Source of the DNA: CAZWBR01 sp964632305
Lineage (GTDB): Bacteria > Bacteroidota > Bacteroidia > Bacteroidales > Prolixibacteraceae
Direction: 5' to 3'
Length of the DNA: 64,000 bases
NCBI GenBank assembly: GCA_964632305.1
Contig: CAZWBR010000004.1
Span: 67,219-131,218 of the forward strand
A model generated the notes under the pieces. That model had not been told where the DNA came from. It worked only from the letters and a program-made list of their open reading frames with translations, and searched no databases. Numbering within the stretch: the stretch's first letter is position 1; the number at the start of each line of letters is the position of its first letter. The translations under genes and the position numbers were made by a program. This document shows, one piece after another, positions 8,842-17,845 of the stretch.

Positions 8842-9789
8842 ATGATTAGTCGTAGGATCATCCGTACCAAAGTGCTGCAAATATTGTATGCCCATGTTTC
8901 AACCCCAGAGAAATCTGTCCAACAATCGGAAAGCGAGCTCTACTTTAGCATCCAAAAAACATACGATCTTTACCACCTTCTTTTCGATTTTTTGGTGCAG
9001 GTTCGTAATTATGCTAATGATCGGATCGAAGCAAGAAAACATAAAAACCTGCCCACCGAGGAAGATCTGAATCCCAACACCCGTTTTGTACATAACCGGT
9101 TGATTGCTCAGTTGTCCACTGACGAAGGATTGAACAAATATTTGGAGAAAAATAAAATCTCATGGATCAACTACCCCGAATTGATCAAAAACATTTATCA
9201 GACGATGGTTGAATCCGCGGTTTACAACAATTACATCAGCTCGAAATATGATGATTTTCAAAACGACCGGAAGTTTTGCGAAGATTTCTTCTCCGAGTTA
9301 CTACTGAATAATGAGCAATTTACCAATGAATTGGAAGAACAAAGCATCTATTGGAACGATGATTTCGATTTCGTCGTTTCAATGGTGATCAAGACCTTGA
9401 AACGGTTCAAACCGGAAACTTCAAGAGATGAATTAATGCTGTCCATGTATAAGGATGATGAAGACCGGGAATTCACCACGAAATTATTCCGAAAAGCCAT
9501 TATGGGGAACAATGAAAACAGGAAAACCATTGAATCCTATACAAAAAACTGGGATGTCGACCGCGTGGCGGTAATGGATATCCTGATCATGGAGCTGGCC
9601 CTGACCGAATTGACTGAGTTTCCTTCCATTCCGGTGAAAGTCACACTGAATGAATATATTGAGCTGGCTAAGTTCTACAGCACCCAACGGAGCAGTACCT
9701 TCATTAATGGAGTCCTGGACCGTATTACCAAGGATTTTCGTGAGGAAGGTAAAATTGTGAAGGCTGGCAGAGGCCTATTGGAAGGATGA
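8842..9789 (+). CDS. nusB: Transcription antitermination factor NusB
   Basis: The protein has 315 residues, the long form typical of Bacteroidetes, roughly twice the E. coli size. The C-terminal NusB fold is recognisable by the helices WDVDRVAVMDILIMELALTEL and IPVKVTLNEYIELAKFYST, the latter leading into the SSTFINGVLDRI motif. NusB acts with NusE (S10) and NusA on boxA RNA of rRNA operons. Its stop overlaps the next start by 4 bases (ATGA), showing translational coupling to the DUF1573 gene. Confidence 0.95.
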   Translation: MISRRIIRTKVLQILYAHVSTPEKSVQQSESELYFSIQKTYDLYHLLFDFLVQVRNYANDRIEARKHKNLPTEEDLNPNTRFVHNRLIAQLSTDEGLNKYLEKNKISWINYPELIKNIYQTMVESAVYNNYISSKYDDFQNDRKFCEDFFSELLLNNEQFTNELEEQSIYWNDDFDFVVSMVIKTLKRFKPETSRDELMLSMYKDDEDREFTTKLFRKAIMGNNENRKTIESYTKNWDVDRVAVMDILIMELALTELTEFPSIPVKVTLNEYIELAKFYSTQRSSTFINGVLDRITKDFREEGKIVKAGRGLLEG

Positions 9790-10244
9790 AAAGATACGTG
9801 TTCCTAATCCTCTCTTTGCTGATGAGTTTTGCAATTATATGTTGCAATGGTAGGAAAACAGCTTCGGACAACCGAGGGAATTCAGTACCGGAAATTGAAA
9901 AAAAGAGTTCCGGCAAAATTGAATTTCTCAAAGAAATACATAATTTTGGTTCATTGAAAGCGGGTGAAGTGGTGGCTTTCTCCTTTGTTTTCTCCAACAC
10001 GGGAACTGATCCGGTGAAGATCACGAAAATTGAAAATTCATGCGGATGTATCACAGTCCAATACGATTCGGAGGCGATCGGTCCCGGTAAGCAGTCAACT
10101 GTCGAGGTTGTCTTTAACACTGCCGGAGAATGGGGCAACCAAATCAAGACCATTAGTGTCAGTACTGCATCCGGTGAAACAAAGGAGTTGACGATTACAG
10201 CATATATTGAAAACGAAAGTTTTAATAATTTGATAAATAATTAA
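9786..10244 (+). CDS. DUF1573 lipoprotein
   Basis: Small exported protein of 152 residues. A hydrophobic signal (about 4-18) ends at the two cysteines 19-20, consistent with a Bacteroidetes lipoprotein, although the lipobox is not canonical. The rest is one DUF1573 beta-sandwich domain with the typical HNFGSLKAGE start, the NSCGC motif and a VVFNTAG stretch, related to ASPM/SPD-2/Hydin-like folds. Biochemical function is unknown. It overlaps nusB by 4 bases and precedes yajC by 2, a conserved Bacteroidetes arrangement. Confidence 0.85.
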   Translation: MKRYVFLILSLLMSFAIICCNGRKTASDNRGNSVPEIEKKSSGKIEFLKEIHNFGSLKAGEVVAFSFVFSNTGTDPVKITKIENSCGCITVQYDSEAIGPGKQSTVEVVFNTAGEWGNQIKTISVSTASGETKELTITAYIENESFNNLINN

Positions 10245-10246
10245 AA

Positions 10247-10564
10247 ATGAGTAAATTATTGTTTATTGTATTACAGCAACAACCTCAGGGTGGTATGTTG
10301 GGCATGTTTTTGCCATTAATATTGATCATTGTGGTTTTCTACTTTTTTATGATCAGGCCACAAATGAAACGTCAGAAAGAATTGCAAAAATTCCGTGATG
10401 CACTCCAGAAAGGCGATAAAGTTGTCACTACCGGCGGGATCTACGGAAAAATTGATGAGATTAAGGACAATTATATCTTCCTGGAAGTTGCACCTTCCGT
10501 CAAACTTCGGGTTGATAAAAGCGTTGTTTTGAAAGATATGTCTGACGCTCCCGTTCAGAAATAA
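10247..10564 (+). CDS. yajC: Preprotein translocase subunit YajC
   Basis: A 105-residue protein with a single transmembrane helix (about 17-37), followed by the basic FMIRPQMKRQKE segment and the short KGDKVVTTGGIYGKI domain that defines YajC. It associates with SecDF and the Sec translocon. It ends the nusB-DUF1573-yajC unit, with a GAGA-loop hairpin directly after it. Confidence 0.95.
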   Translation: MSKLLFIVLQQQPQGGMLGMFLPLILIIVVFYFFMIRPQMKRQKELQKFRDALQKGDKVVTTGGIYGKIDEIKDNYIFLEVAPSVKLRVDKSVVLKDMSDAPVQK

Positions 10565-10567
10565 TTC

Positions 10568-10591
10568 AAAGGCCGGGAGACCGGCCTTTTT
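10568..10591 (+). terminator. Intrinsic terminator after yajC
   Basis: The stem AAAGGCCGG/CCGGCCTTT with a GAGA tetraloop is followed by T residues and lies 4 bases after the yajC stop. The next gene starts 14 bases on, so read-through or an internal promoter must serve the ybbR-coaE unit. Confidence 0.8.
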
Positions 10592-10604
10592 AATCTTCAG
10601 AAAG

Positions 10605-11603
10605 ATGGGGACCAATAGAATCTTCAGTTTTCTAAAAAGCAAAGCAGTGAATCCAAGTAGCGGGAAAGCCTTGGTTTTTCTGATCTGCCTTATCCTCTCT
10701 TCCTTCTTATGGTTACTGAACAGCCTCGAAAAAAGGTACACCGACCGGATCTCTGTTCCGGTCAAGTATGTAAACTTCCCGAAAGACAAACAACTCGCCG
10801 GAGCTCTGCCTAAAAAACTCGATCTTATGGTCGATGGTTACGGCTATACGCTACTGAGTCATAAACTTCGACTAACCTTTTCTCCGGTTATACTTAGTGT
10901 AAGTGATTTGACTGATAATGTGCTGGAAAACAGTAAAATATCAAAATACATCATCAACACCTCTTCCCACAAGGAAGAAATTGAAAAACAAATCAGTAGT
11001 GAGATCAAAATTTTAACGATCCGACCCGATACCATTGCCTTCACATTCAGCACTATTACTGAAAAAAAGATTAAAATTAAACCTCATCTGCAACTTACTT
11101 TTAGCAAAGATTTTATTCTGCAAGCCTCACCATCGACAATTCCCGATTCGGTGCTGGTTCGCGGCCCGAAAGACATTCTGGATACTCTACATTTTGTTTA
11201 TACCAAAAACACCTTCTACAAAGACTTAACCCATCATGTCGAAGAAAGTATTCAGTTGCAACCTTCTGAAGGATTGACCTATGCTCAGAAAAGGGTCACA
11301 CTGTTTATTCCGGTGGAGCAGAATACCGAAGTGGCATTTGATGTTCCGGTTGAAGTGATCAACCGTCCCGATTCGATCCAGATAAAAACCTTTCCCGGAA
11401 AGGTAAAAGTAAATTGCCGCATTGGTCTAAGCAATTATAAAAAATTAAATCAGAGCAGCTTTAAAGCTGTAGTCGATTTCTCCAAATTATCCGGATCGGT
11501 CAACCGTCTTCCGGTTGCGCTGGTCGATTATCCCGAGATCGTATTGTCAGTCAATTATGCCCCGCATGAAGTTGAGTATATCATTGAAAATTCAGGCCGA
11601 TGA
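10605..11603 (+). CDS. YbbR-domain protein
   Basis: A 332-residue protein with one N-terminal transmembrane segment (about 25-41) and a long extracytoplasmic part made of YbbR-type beta repeats. One ends with VDGYGYTLL near 75-90 and others lie in the middle and C-terminus. In Firmicutes the homologue CdaR regulates a diadenylate cyclase; no cyclase is next to it here, so that link is only by family. It overlaps coaE by 4 bases (ATGA), indicating coupled translation. Confidence 0.75.
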   Translation: MGTNRIFSFLKSKAVNPSSGKALVFLICLILSSFLWLLNSLEKRYTDRISVPVKYVNFPKDKQLAGALPKKLDLMVDGYGYTLLSHKLRLTFSPVILSVSDLTDNVLENSKISKYIINTSSHKEEIEKQISSEIKILTIRPDTIAFTFSTITEKKIKIKPHLQLTFSKDFILQASPSTIPDSVLVRGPKDILDTLHFVYTKNTFYKDLTHHVEESIQLQPSEGLTYAQKRVTLFIPVEQNTEVAFDVPVEVINRPDSIQIKTFPGKVKVNCRIGLSNYKKLNQSSFKAVVDFSKLSGSVNRLPVALVDYPEIVLSVNYAPHEVEYIIENSGR

Positions 11604-12199
11604 TCAGAGTAGGCATTACCGGAGGAATTGGAAGTGGAAAAACCACTGTTTGCGAGGTGTTTAAATTATTGGGCGTTCCAGTTTTTTTTGCCGATCAGGA
11701 AGCTCGTAATTTACAGGATCATGATCTGGAGTTAAAAAAAGAATTGATTGCACTCTTCGGAAATGAGATCTATCTTCCTCAAGGCACTTTAAACCGTATG
11801 AAACTGGCAGGGGTGATCTTTAACGACAAACAGGCACTGAAAAAAGTGAATGCAATAATTCATCCAAGAGTCAGGGAACGGCTGAACACCTGGTCTAGCC
11901 AATATCAGGCTCAACCTTATGTCCTTTACGAAGCGGCAGTACTCTTCGAGAGCGGAACTTACAAAGATTGCGATCTGAATATTATCGTCGTTGCCGATAA
12001 ACAGCTTCGTCTTACCCGGGTGATAAAGAGAGATGGATTAAAAGAGTGCGACATTTTAAGCCGGATGAACAATCAGTTAACGGATGAGCAAAAAATTCCC
12101 CTGGCCGATTTCGTAATTTACAATGATCAACAAAGACTTATTATTCCACAAGTATTGGATATCGATAAAATAATCAAAGAGCATGGCAAAGTTTGGTAA
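11600..12199 (+). CDS. coaE: Dephospho-CoA kinase
   Basis: The last enzyme of coenzyme A synthesis, phosphorylating the 3' hydroxyl of dephospho-CoA. It has 199 residues, a P-loop GGIGSGKT at 8-15, the FFADQEAR segment that replaces the usual DAD motif, the HPRVRE motif and the YEAAVLFESG lid/Walker B region. Overlaps on both sides (4 bases with ybbR, 17 with the DnaJ gene) place it in a tight operon. Confidence 0.95.
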   Translation: MIRVGITGGIGSGKTTVCEVFKLLGVPVFFADQEARNLQDHDLELKKELIALFGNEIYLPQGTLNRMKLAGVIFNDKQALKKVNAIIHPRVRERLNTWSSQYQAQPYVLYEAAVLFESGTYKDCDLNIIVVADKQLRLTRVIKRDGLKECDILSRMNNQLTDEQKIPLADFVIYNDQQRLIIPQVLDIDKIIKEHGKVW

Positions 12200-12917
12200 A
12201 TGGATTGGAGGAGGATTAGGTTGGACCATTGGAGGTCCTTTGGGCGCTCTGGCCGGATTTGTTTTGGGTTCGGTATTCGATCAGGCGGATACTTTGAAGG
12301 GGGAAGCAGCGAATCAGACATCCAGAGGTGCAACGACGCAGAATGATTATTTTTTCAGTCTGCTTGTACTTGTCACTGCAGTTCTGAAGGCTGACGGCAA
12401 GATCATGCGTTCGGAACTGGATTATGTGAAAGAATTTTTTAAACGTAATTTTGGTGTCGATGGGGCACAGGAGGCGTTACGTTTACTGAAAGATCTGACT
12501 AAACAAAATATTCCGGTTACGGATGTATGCCATCAAATCCGTCATTATATGGATCATTCCTCCCGATTGCAATTGATCCATTTTTTGTTCGGTATCGCGA
12601 TGGCTGACGAGTCGGTTCAACCTGAGGAAGTTGAATTAATTCATCATATTGCACGACATTTGGGTATCTCTGAAGCCGATTACAACTCTATTCAAGCCAT
12701 GTTTGTCCCGAAAACAGATTGGGCTTATGAAGTTTTAGAAGTGAATCCTTCTGTGAGTAATGAAGAGATTAAAAAAGCCTACAGAAAAATGGCTGTTAAA
12801 TATCATCCGGATAAGGTCAGTTATTTGGGTGAGGAGATACAGAAATCGGCGAATGAGAAGTTTCAAAAAGTAAATGAAGCTTATCAGTTGATCTGTAAAG
12901 AAAGAAATATGAACTAA
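12183..12917 (+). CDS. TerB/DnaJ-domain protein (DjlA-like)
   Basis: A 244-residue co-chaperone-like protein. An N-terminal glycine-rich hydrophobic stretch (about 9-31) may anchor it in the membrane. A TerB-like helical domain covers about 55-172. A C-terminal J domain (about 178-244) has the HPD motif at 208-210, which stimulates DnaK ATPase. The order is the same as in E. coli DjlA. Its start lies 17 bases inside coaE. Confidence 0.85.
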   Translation: MAKFGKWIGGGLGWTIGGPLGALAGFVLGSVFDQADTLKGEAANQTSRGATTQNDYFFSLLVLVTAVLKADGKIMRSELDYVKEFFKRNFGVDGAQEALRLLKDLTKQNIPVTDVCHQIRHYMDHSSRLQLIHFLFGIAMADESVQPEEVELIHHIARHLGISEADYNSIQAMFVPKTDWAYEVLEVNPSVSNEEIKKAYRKMAVKYHPDKVSYLGEEIQKSANEKFQKVNEAYQLICKERNMN

Positions 12918-13054
12918 TTATATTTATAAATTAGCGGCATAATATTTGATTGAGATAAAGTATTCCGAAGAAAATGGCAGGTCTAAGGAGATGTTCAAAT
13001 GAAAAGGAATTGTTTTATTCTTGCTGCCGTTAATTATTAATAAAATTTGCTGTT

Positions 13055-13693
13055 ATGAAGAAAATTGTATTAACCCTGGTCTTATTTACTGTTGTTGTTT
13101 GGTCTTATGGTCAATCGTTTGACTTTGGTGTAAAAGGAAGTATTAACTCAACAAAAATCACGACAGATGATCCAATCTCCGGAATCAGCGGTTATCAGTT
13201 CGATGATTTCAAATCAGATGTTGAGAACGGCTATAATCTGGGGATCTTCGCCCGTATTGGTAACAGAGTATATCTGCAACCCGAGCTGCTCTATTCGATG
13301 AAAAAAGGGAATACCGAAATTCATTTTGATGGTGAAAATCCTACCATTAATCAGGAGATTAAGCTGAATGCAGTTCAGGTTCCACTACTTTTGGGCGTCA
13401 AACTGATTGATATGAAACTGGCTTCTGTCAGGGCCTTTACCGGTCCGGCAATGTCTATTGTCCTTGATGGCAGTGAGTCGCGGTTGGATCAGGAAGACAT
13501 TATCGACGGATTTCAAGCTGATCAATTAAAAAGCAATCTCTGGGATTGGCAATTAGGTGGTGGAATCGATATTGGTAATTTCACTTTCGATGTACGCTAT
13601 GCCTGGGGCATAACCAACATCACAGAAGGTGATTATGATTTCGTCAATAAAGGCAATACTCTCACCTTTTCCTTAGGATTTAAAATCTTCTGA
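13055..13693 (+). CDS. Outer-membrane beta-barrel (porin-family) protein
   Basis: A 212-residue protein with a cleavable signal (1-19, ending WSYGQ) and alternating amphipathic strands that end in the C-terminal LTFSLGFKIF, a typical OmpW/PorT-like barrel signature of Bacteroidetes. Expected to sit in the outer membrane. No specific ligand can be inferred. It is monocistronic and has a strong terminator 28 bases after the stop. Confidence 0.8.
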   Translation: MKKIVLTLVLFTVVVWSYGQSFDFGVKGSINSTKITTDDPISGISGYQFDDFKSDVENGYNLGIFARIGNRVYLQPELLYSMKKGNTEIHFDGENPTINQEIKLNAVQVPLLLGVKLIDMKLASVRAFTGPAMSIVLDGSESRLDQEDIIDGFQADQLKSNLWDWQLGGGIDIGNFTFDVRYAWGITNITEGDYDFVNKGNTLTFSLGFKIF

Positions 13694-13721
13694 TTTCAGA
13701 CAACAATTATAATTGAATAGT

Positions 13722-13761
13722 AAAAAAGGCGGAGTAAGCAATGTGTTACTCCGCCTTTTTT
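13722..13761. terminator. Intrinsic terminator after porin gene
   Basis: The 16-bp perfect arms 13722-13737 and 13746-13761 around an 8-base loop have A/T runs on both flanks, so the hairpin can terminate on either strand. Confidence 0.92.
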
Positions 13762-13888
13762 ATGACCTGAATCGACCTGTTGATTAAGTTACGAACAAAC
13801 TTGAAAACCAAATAACATATTAAACACTTGGTACCTCCCCTACTGTCGAGTTTATCTCATTAAAATCGGGTTTTTATTTTCAATTTCT

Positions 13889-13896
13889 TACCTTTG
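13889..13896 (+). promoter_or_regulatory. -7 box of the B12 operon
   Basis: TACCTTTG matches TAnnTTTG and sits about 5 bases before the 5' edge of the cobalamin riboswitch, where the transcript should begin. No clear -33 TTG was seen. Confidence 0.65.
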
Positions 13897-13900
13897 CACC

Positions 13901-14090
13901 GTTTTGGTGATAGACTCCAAATTACGGGAGTTATCTGAAAAGGGAATCCGGTGAAATTCCGGAGCTGTACCCGCAGCTGTAGACCTCAGTTAAACATTTT
14001 TGCAATCCCTGCCACTGTTTCAATCCTGAGTAAAATATGGGATGTGACGGGAAGGCCGCAAAAAAGAGGCAAGCCAGAAGACCTGCCAAA
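13901..14090 (+). promoter_or_regulatory. Cobalamin riboswitch
   Basis: A canonical adenosylcobalamin-type leader. It starts with the TTGGTGATAGACTCC paired element near 13904, and continues with the GGTGAAATTCCGGAGCTG-type P3 region near 13948 and the CCCGCAGCTGTA J6/3 segment. It ends with GCCACTG and the B12 box AGCCAGAAGACCTGCC at 14072-14087. It precedes the BtuF/C/D-like genes by about 95 bases, so high cobalamin is expected to shut off their expression. All core elements are present and it appears intact. Confidence 0.95.
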
Positions 14091-14182
14091 TCAGAAATAA
14101 TAAAGTCGAATCTTCGGGAAAAAAGATCGGTGAAATGGCTTTTCTATTCCTTTTCTTTTTGTCCGGTTTTAAAAATGATGCA

Positions 14183-14995
14183 ATGAGAAAAATTTATATG
14201 TTAATACTCCTGCTGCTTCTAGGATTTCAGTCCATTGCTGCCAGTCAGGAAGCCAAAAGAATAGTTTCACTGGTTCCTTGGGTCACCAAGAGCCTTTATC
14301 TGATGGGGGAACAATACCGTTTGGTTGGCTGCACCAGCTATTGTCCGGTCGAGGTTGCTGATAAAATTCCGGTTGTGGCTAATGCTATGAATATCAGTGT
14401 TGAAAAAGTATTTACATTAAAGCCGGATGTTGTAATCGCCTCTTCGCTTAATCAGCCGGAAACAATCGATAAATTGAAGAAGCTGGGCGTTAAAGTAATA
14501 TTGCAGCCCTATCCCGAATCCTTTGAAGAGATATGTACCTTTTTTGTGCAGATCGGCGATTTGGCCGGACAGGGTACCAAAGCCCGTGAAATTGTCCGCG
14601 TTCAGCAATCACGTCTCGTAAAACTACGGAATAGTATCCCTGTAGGTAAAAATCCCAAAATCCTGATTCAAATTGGCGCCAAGCCTTTATTTTGCGCTGC
14701 TCCCAATACTTTTATGGAAGATTTCATCCGGTTCTCGGGAGGCCGTAATATTGCTCAAGGACTGAAAATTGGGAGTATTACCCGCGAATATGTGCTAAAA
14801 CAAAACCCAGATATCATTTTTATCGTGACCATGGGGGTGGTAGCTGAGGAAGAGAAAAATAATTGGCTTAGCTATTCAGCCCTTTCAGCCAGTAAAAACA
14901 AAAAAATATTTATTTTGGATGCTGATAAGACCTGCAGCCCGACACCGATTCTTTTCGTTGATGCGTTGGAGGAGATGATTCAGTTGATTTATTAA
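14183..14995 (+). CDS. btuF: Cobalamin ABC transporter substrate-binding protein
   Basis: Periplasmic helical-backbone-type binding protein. An upstream in-frame ATG at 14135 exists, but the start at 14183 gives a clean signal peptide (MRKIYMLILLLLLGFQSIAA) and is preferred. The mature part has the RIVSLVPWVTKSLYLMGE opening and the KPDVVIAS and NPDIIFI segments of the PF01497 family. The riboswitch upstream and the permease and ATPase downstream identify B12 or another corrinoid as the ligand. Family members can also bind siderophores, but the riboswitch argues against that. Confidence 0.88.
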   Translation: MRKIYMLILLLLLGFQSIAASQEAKRIVSLVPWVTKSLYLMGEQYRLVGCTSYCPVEVADKIPVVANAMNISVEKVFTLKPDVVIASSLNQPETIDKLKKLGVKVILQPYPESFEEICTFFVQIGDLAGQGTKAREIVRVQQSRLVKLRNSIPVGKNPKILIQIGAKPLFCAAPNTFMEDFIRFSGGRNIAQGLKIGSITREYVLKQNPDIIFIVTMGVVAEEEKNNWLSYSALSASKNKKIFILDADKTCSPTPILFVDALEEMIQLIY

Positions 14996-15048
14996 ATCAT
15001 AGTTAGTTGAGAGTTAGCATCCGCAACGATTATTCTTGAGCTAATCTG

Positions 15049-16071
15049 ATGCAGAAAAAATATATAAAATGGTCACTATCGATGGCTGGATTATTGACCC
15101 TGTTGGTCACGGCCGTCTTCTTTTCCCTCTCCTCCGGTGAAATCAATCTGGGAGTGACTGAGCTGTTCAATCTGCTGTACCATAGACCAGAGACGATGGA
15201 ATACACCATACTGAGCCAAATCCGCCTCCCGCGCATAATTCTTGGAATAGCTGTCGGCGGTGCTTTAAGTCTCTCCGGGATTCTTCTTCAGGGCGTTTAC
15301 CGGAATCCCTTAGTGGAACCCTATACCCTGGGTATTTCAGGTGGCGCCTCACTCGGGGTGGCGGTGGCAATCGTTTTTGGACTTCATCAATTGATCGGAT
15401 CCTATGTCCTTCCATTAGCCGGATTTACCGGAGCATTTCTGATTATCGTTATCGTCTATTCGATCAGCACCCGCAAAGGTCGGATAAACATCCAAACTAT
15501 GCTGCTCACAGGCGTAATGATCAGCTTTATAGCCTCCTCATCGATGATGTTATTGATGGCCATTACCAGTTCTGAAAACCTCCATGGAATTATTTTCTGG
15601 ATTATGGGATCACTTGAAGAATCTGACAGGTCGTTAATTTATCTCACTACTATTCTCGCTCTGACGATGTTGATCGTCTCCTATCTTTTTGTTCAACCGC
15701 TTAATGCTTTACGGTTAGGTGAAGAAAAAGCCAAACATTTGGGAATCAATACCGACACTGCCATAAAATTGCTTTTTCTGATGGCCTCACTGCTTGCCGG
15801 GGTCTGTGTGGCCGTAGCCGGGATTATCGGATTTGTCGGTTTGATCATTCCTCATTTGATGCGCCTGCTCTTTGGTTCAGATTACCGAATCCTATTGATC
15901 AGTTCATTTTTGTCTGGTTCTGTCTTTTTAGTCATCTCCGATTTGATCGCACGGACGATCATTGCGCCAAACGAGTTACCGATTGGCGTGATTACCGGTA
16001 TAGCGGGAGGGATAGTGTTTCTGATCATGATGAGCCGCTCTTCGATTCTTTCACTTAATAAAAACCAATGA
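15049..16071 (+). CDS. btuC: Cobalamin ABC transporter permease (FecCD family)
   Basis: A 340-residue inner-membrane permease with about ten transmembrane helices. It contains the family motifs RLPRIILGIAVGGALSLSG (about 59-77) and NPLVEPYTLGISGGASLG, and the late IGFVGLIIPHLMRLLFG coupling helix, where the ATPase docks. It lies 53 bases after btuF and overlaps the ATPase gene by 4 bases. Ligand assignment follows from the riboswitch. Confidence 0.9.
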   Translation: MQKKYIKWSLSMAGLLTLLVTAVFFSLSSGEINLGVTELFNLLYHRPETMEYTILSQIRLPRIILGIAVGGALSLSGILLQGVYRNPLVEPYTLGISGGASLGVAVAIVFGLHQLIGSYVLPLAGFTGAFLIIVIVYSISTRKGRINIQTMLLTGVMISFIASSSMMLLMAITSSENLHGIIFWIMGSLEESDRSLIYLTTILALTMLIVSYLFVQPLNALRLGEEKAKHLGINTDTAIKLLFLMASLLAGVCVAVAGIIGFVGLIIPHLMRLLFGSDYRILLISSFLSGSVFLVISDLIARTIIAPNELPIGVITGIAGGIVFLIMMSRSSILSLNKNQ

Positions 16072-16880
16072 ACAGCGCCATTCTCAATATTCAGAACCTT
16101 AGTTGCGGATATCCAAAATTCCAGCTTTCTGATATTCACATCGATATTCCAAGAGGATCGTTTGCAGGAATCATTGGTCCGAACGGTTCGGGAAAGACCA
16201 CCCTCTTCCGGGCCATAACCGGCACACTGCCGCTGAAAACGGGTAAGATAATGCTGTCGGATAGGGATTTACGCTCATTCACGTTACGGCAACGGGCACA
16301 AAATATCGCGATTGTCAGCCAGTTTATCGAAGCCGGTGATATGAGTGTGGAGGATTATGTTCTTATGGGTCGGATTCCTTATCACAGTCGTTTCAATTTT
16401 TTCGAATCCGAGGAAGATTACCGTATTGTCAGAAAATATCTGAAAATGACTGATACCTGGCGTTTCAAAGATCAATTGATGTCGGAACTCAGCGGAGGGG
16501 AACAACAGCTTGCCGGCATTGCCCGTGCATTGACCCAGCAACCACAATTACTGCTTCTCGACGAACCTACTTCTCATCTCGATATTACCCATCAGGTTCA
16601 TATTCTTAACCTGCTTCAACAATTGAACCAGGAAATGGGTTTATCGGTGCTGATGGTCATTCATGACCTTAATCTTGCCTCCGAGTATTGCGATCGTTTG
16701 ATTCTGATCCACGAGGGTAAAGTTCATCATCAAGGGAAACCGGAAGAGGTGCTCACGTTTCAAAATATTGAAGATGTCTATAAGACAGTGGTGATCACTC
16801 AGCGCAATCCTCTTTCAGGAAAGCCTGCCGTTTTTCTTGTCTCAGGAAACGTCATGAAAAAGAGGGAACAGAATTTCTGA
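16068..16880 (+). CDS. btuD: Cobalamin ABC transporter ATP-binding protein
   Basis: A 270-residue nucleotide-binding subunit with Walker A GPNGSGKTT, signature LSGGEQQ, Walker B LLLLDEPTSHLD and the H-loop in VIHDLN. It powers the BtuC-like permease and completes the riboswitch-controlled btuFCD operon. The start overlaps the permease stop by 4 bases (ATGA). The stop lies 12 bases from the convergent amidase gene. Confidence 0.92.
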   Translation: MNSAILNIQNLSCGYPKFQLSDIHIDIPRGSFAGIIGPNGSGKTTLFRAITGTLPLKTGKIMLSDRDLRSFTLRQRAQNIAIVSQFIEAGDMSVEDYVLMGRIPYHSRFNFFESEEDYRIVRKYLKMTDTWRFKDQLMSELSGGEQQLAGIARALTQQPQLLLLDEPTSHLDITHQVHILNLLQQLNQEMGLSVLMVIHDLNLASEYCDRLILIHEGKVHHQGKPEEVLTFQNIEDVYKTVVITQRNPLSGKPAVFLVSGNVMKKREQNF

Positions 16881-16892
16881 ATCCTGTAATCG

Positions 16893-17783
16893 CTAATCGC
16901 GAAAGCGTTTAGTCAGATCTATGTATGCATCGATACGTCGGTCGCGTAAAAATGGCCACCAGCGCCGCACATTCTCCGACCGCTCCAGATCAACTTCAAC
17001 TACAAGATTGGCATCCTGATGATTCGGTGCCATACTTAACAACTCTCCCTGTGGACCAGCCACAAAACTATTGCCCCAGAATTGAATACCTCCGGTTTGT
17101 CCCGACGGATCCGGCTCATAACCGGTACGATTAACCGAGATAACGGGCAATCCATTCGCAACGGCATGTCCCCGCTGCGAAATGATCCACGCATTCAACT
17201 GCCTTTGTTGCTCTTCTTCAGAATCATTTGAGGCCCATCCTATGGCGGTCGGATAGATCAGCAGTTCAGCACCGGAAAGGGCCATCAGCCGCGCAGCTTC
17301 GGGATACCACTGATCCCAGCAGACCAAGACTCCTAATTTGCCCAGTGAGGTTTCAATCGGTTCAAAACCCAGATCTCCGGGAGCAAAATAAAACTTTTCG
17401 TAATAGGCCGGATCGTCGGGAATATGCATCTTCCGGTATTTTCCGGCGATAGATCCGTCCCGGTCGAAAACCACGGCCGTATTGTGGTAAAGACCGGGCG
17501 CCCGCTTTTCGAACAGCGAAGTGATCAGCACAATCTGATAATGACGGGCCATCGCACCAAAATAATCGGTCGAAGGTCCTGGAATCGGTTCCGCAAGATC
17601 AAACATATCAGTATCTTCTGTCTGACAGAAATAAAGCGAGTCATGCAACTCCTGCAAAACAACCAACTGAGCTCCGTTCTTCACACATTCCCCGATATTG
17701 GCGGCCAACTTTTCTTGATTGACCTGCATATCTGGTGTGTTGCTCTGCTGTATAAGACCTATTTTAATCCTACGGCTTTTCAT
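16893..17783 (-). CDS. aguB: N-carbamoylputrescine amidase
   Basis: Nitrilase-superfamily amidohydrolase of 296 residues with the E45-K118-C155 triad (VVLQELHD, KYRKMH, LVCWDQWYPEAAR). The CWDQWYPEAAR context and the GYEPDPSG segment are typical of AguB, which converts N-carbamoylputrescine to putrescine, CO2 and ammonia. Agmatine deiminase, its usual partner, is not in the window. The carboxynorspermidine-dehydrogenase-like gene at 23.2 kb belongs to the same polyamine pathway. Confidence 0.9.
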   Translation of the reverse strand: MKSRRIKIGLIQQSNTPDMQVNQEKLAANIGECVKNGAQLVVLQELHDSLYFCQTEDTDMFDLAEPIPGPSTDYFGAMARHYQIVLITSLFEKRAPGLYHNTAVVFDRDGSIAGKYRKMHIPDDPAYYEKFYFAPGDLGFEPIETSLGKLGVLVCWDQWYPEAARLMALSGAELLIYPTAIGWASNDSEEEQQRQLNAWIISQRGHAVANGLPVISVNRTGYEPDPSGQTGGIQFWGNSFVAGPQGELLSMAPNHQDANLVVEVDLERSENVRRWWPFLRDRRIDAYIDLTKRFRD

Positions 17784-17845
17784 ATTCTAAAATTGTTCTA
17801 TAACTTACAAAATAAGATGATTTTCTTAACGATGCCAAATATCAT

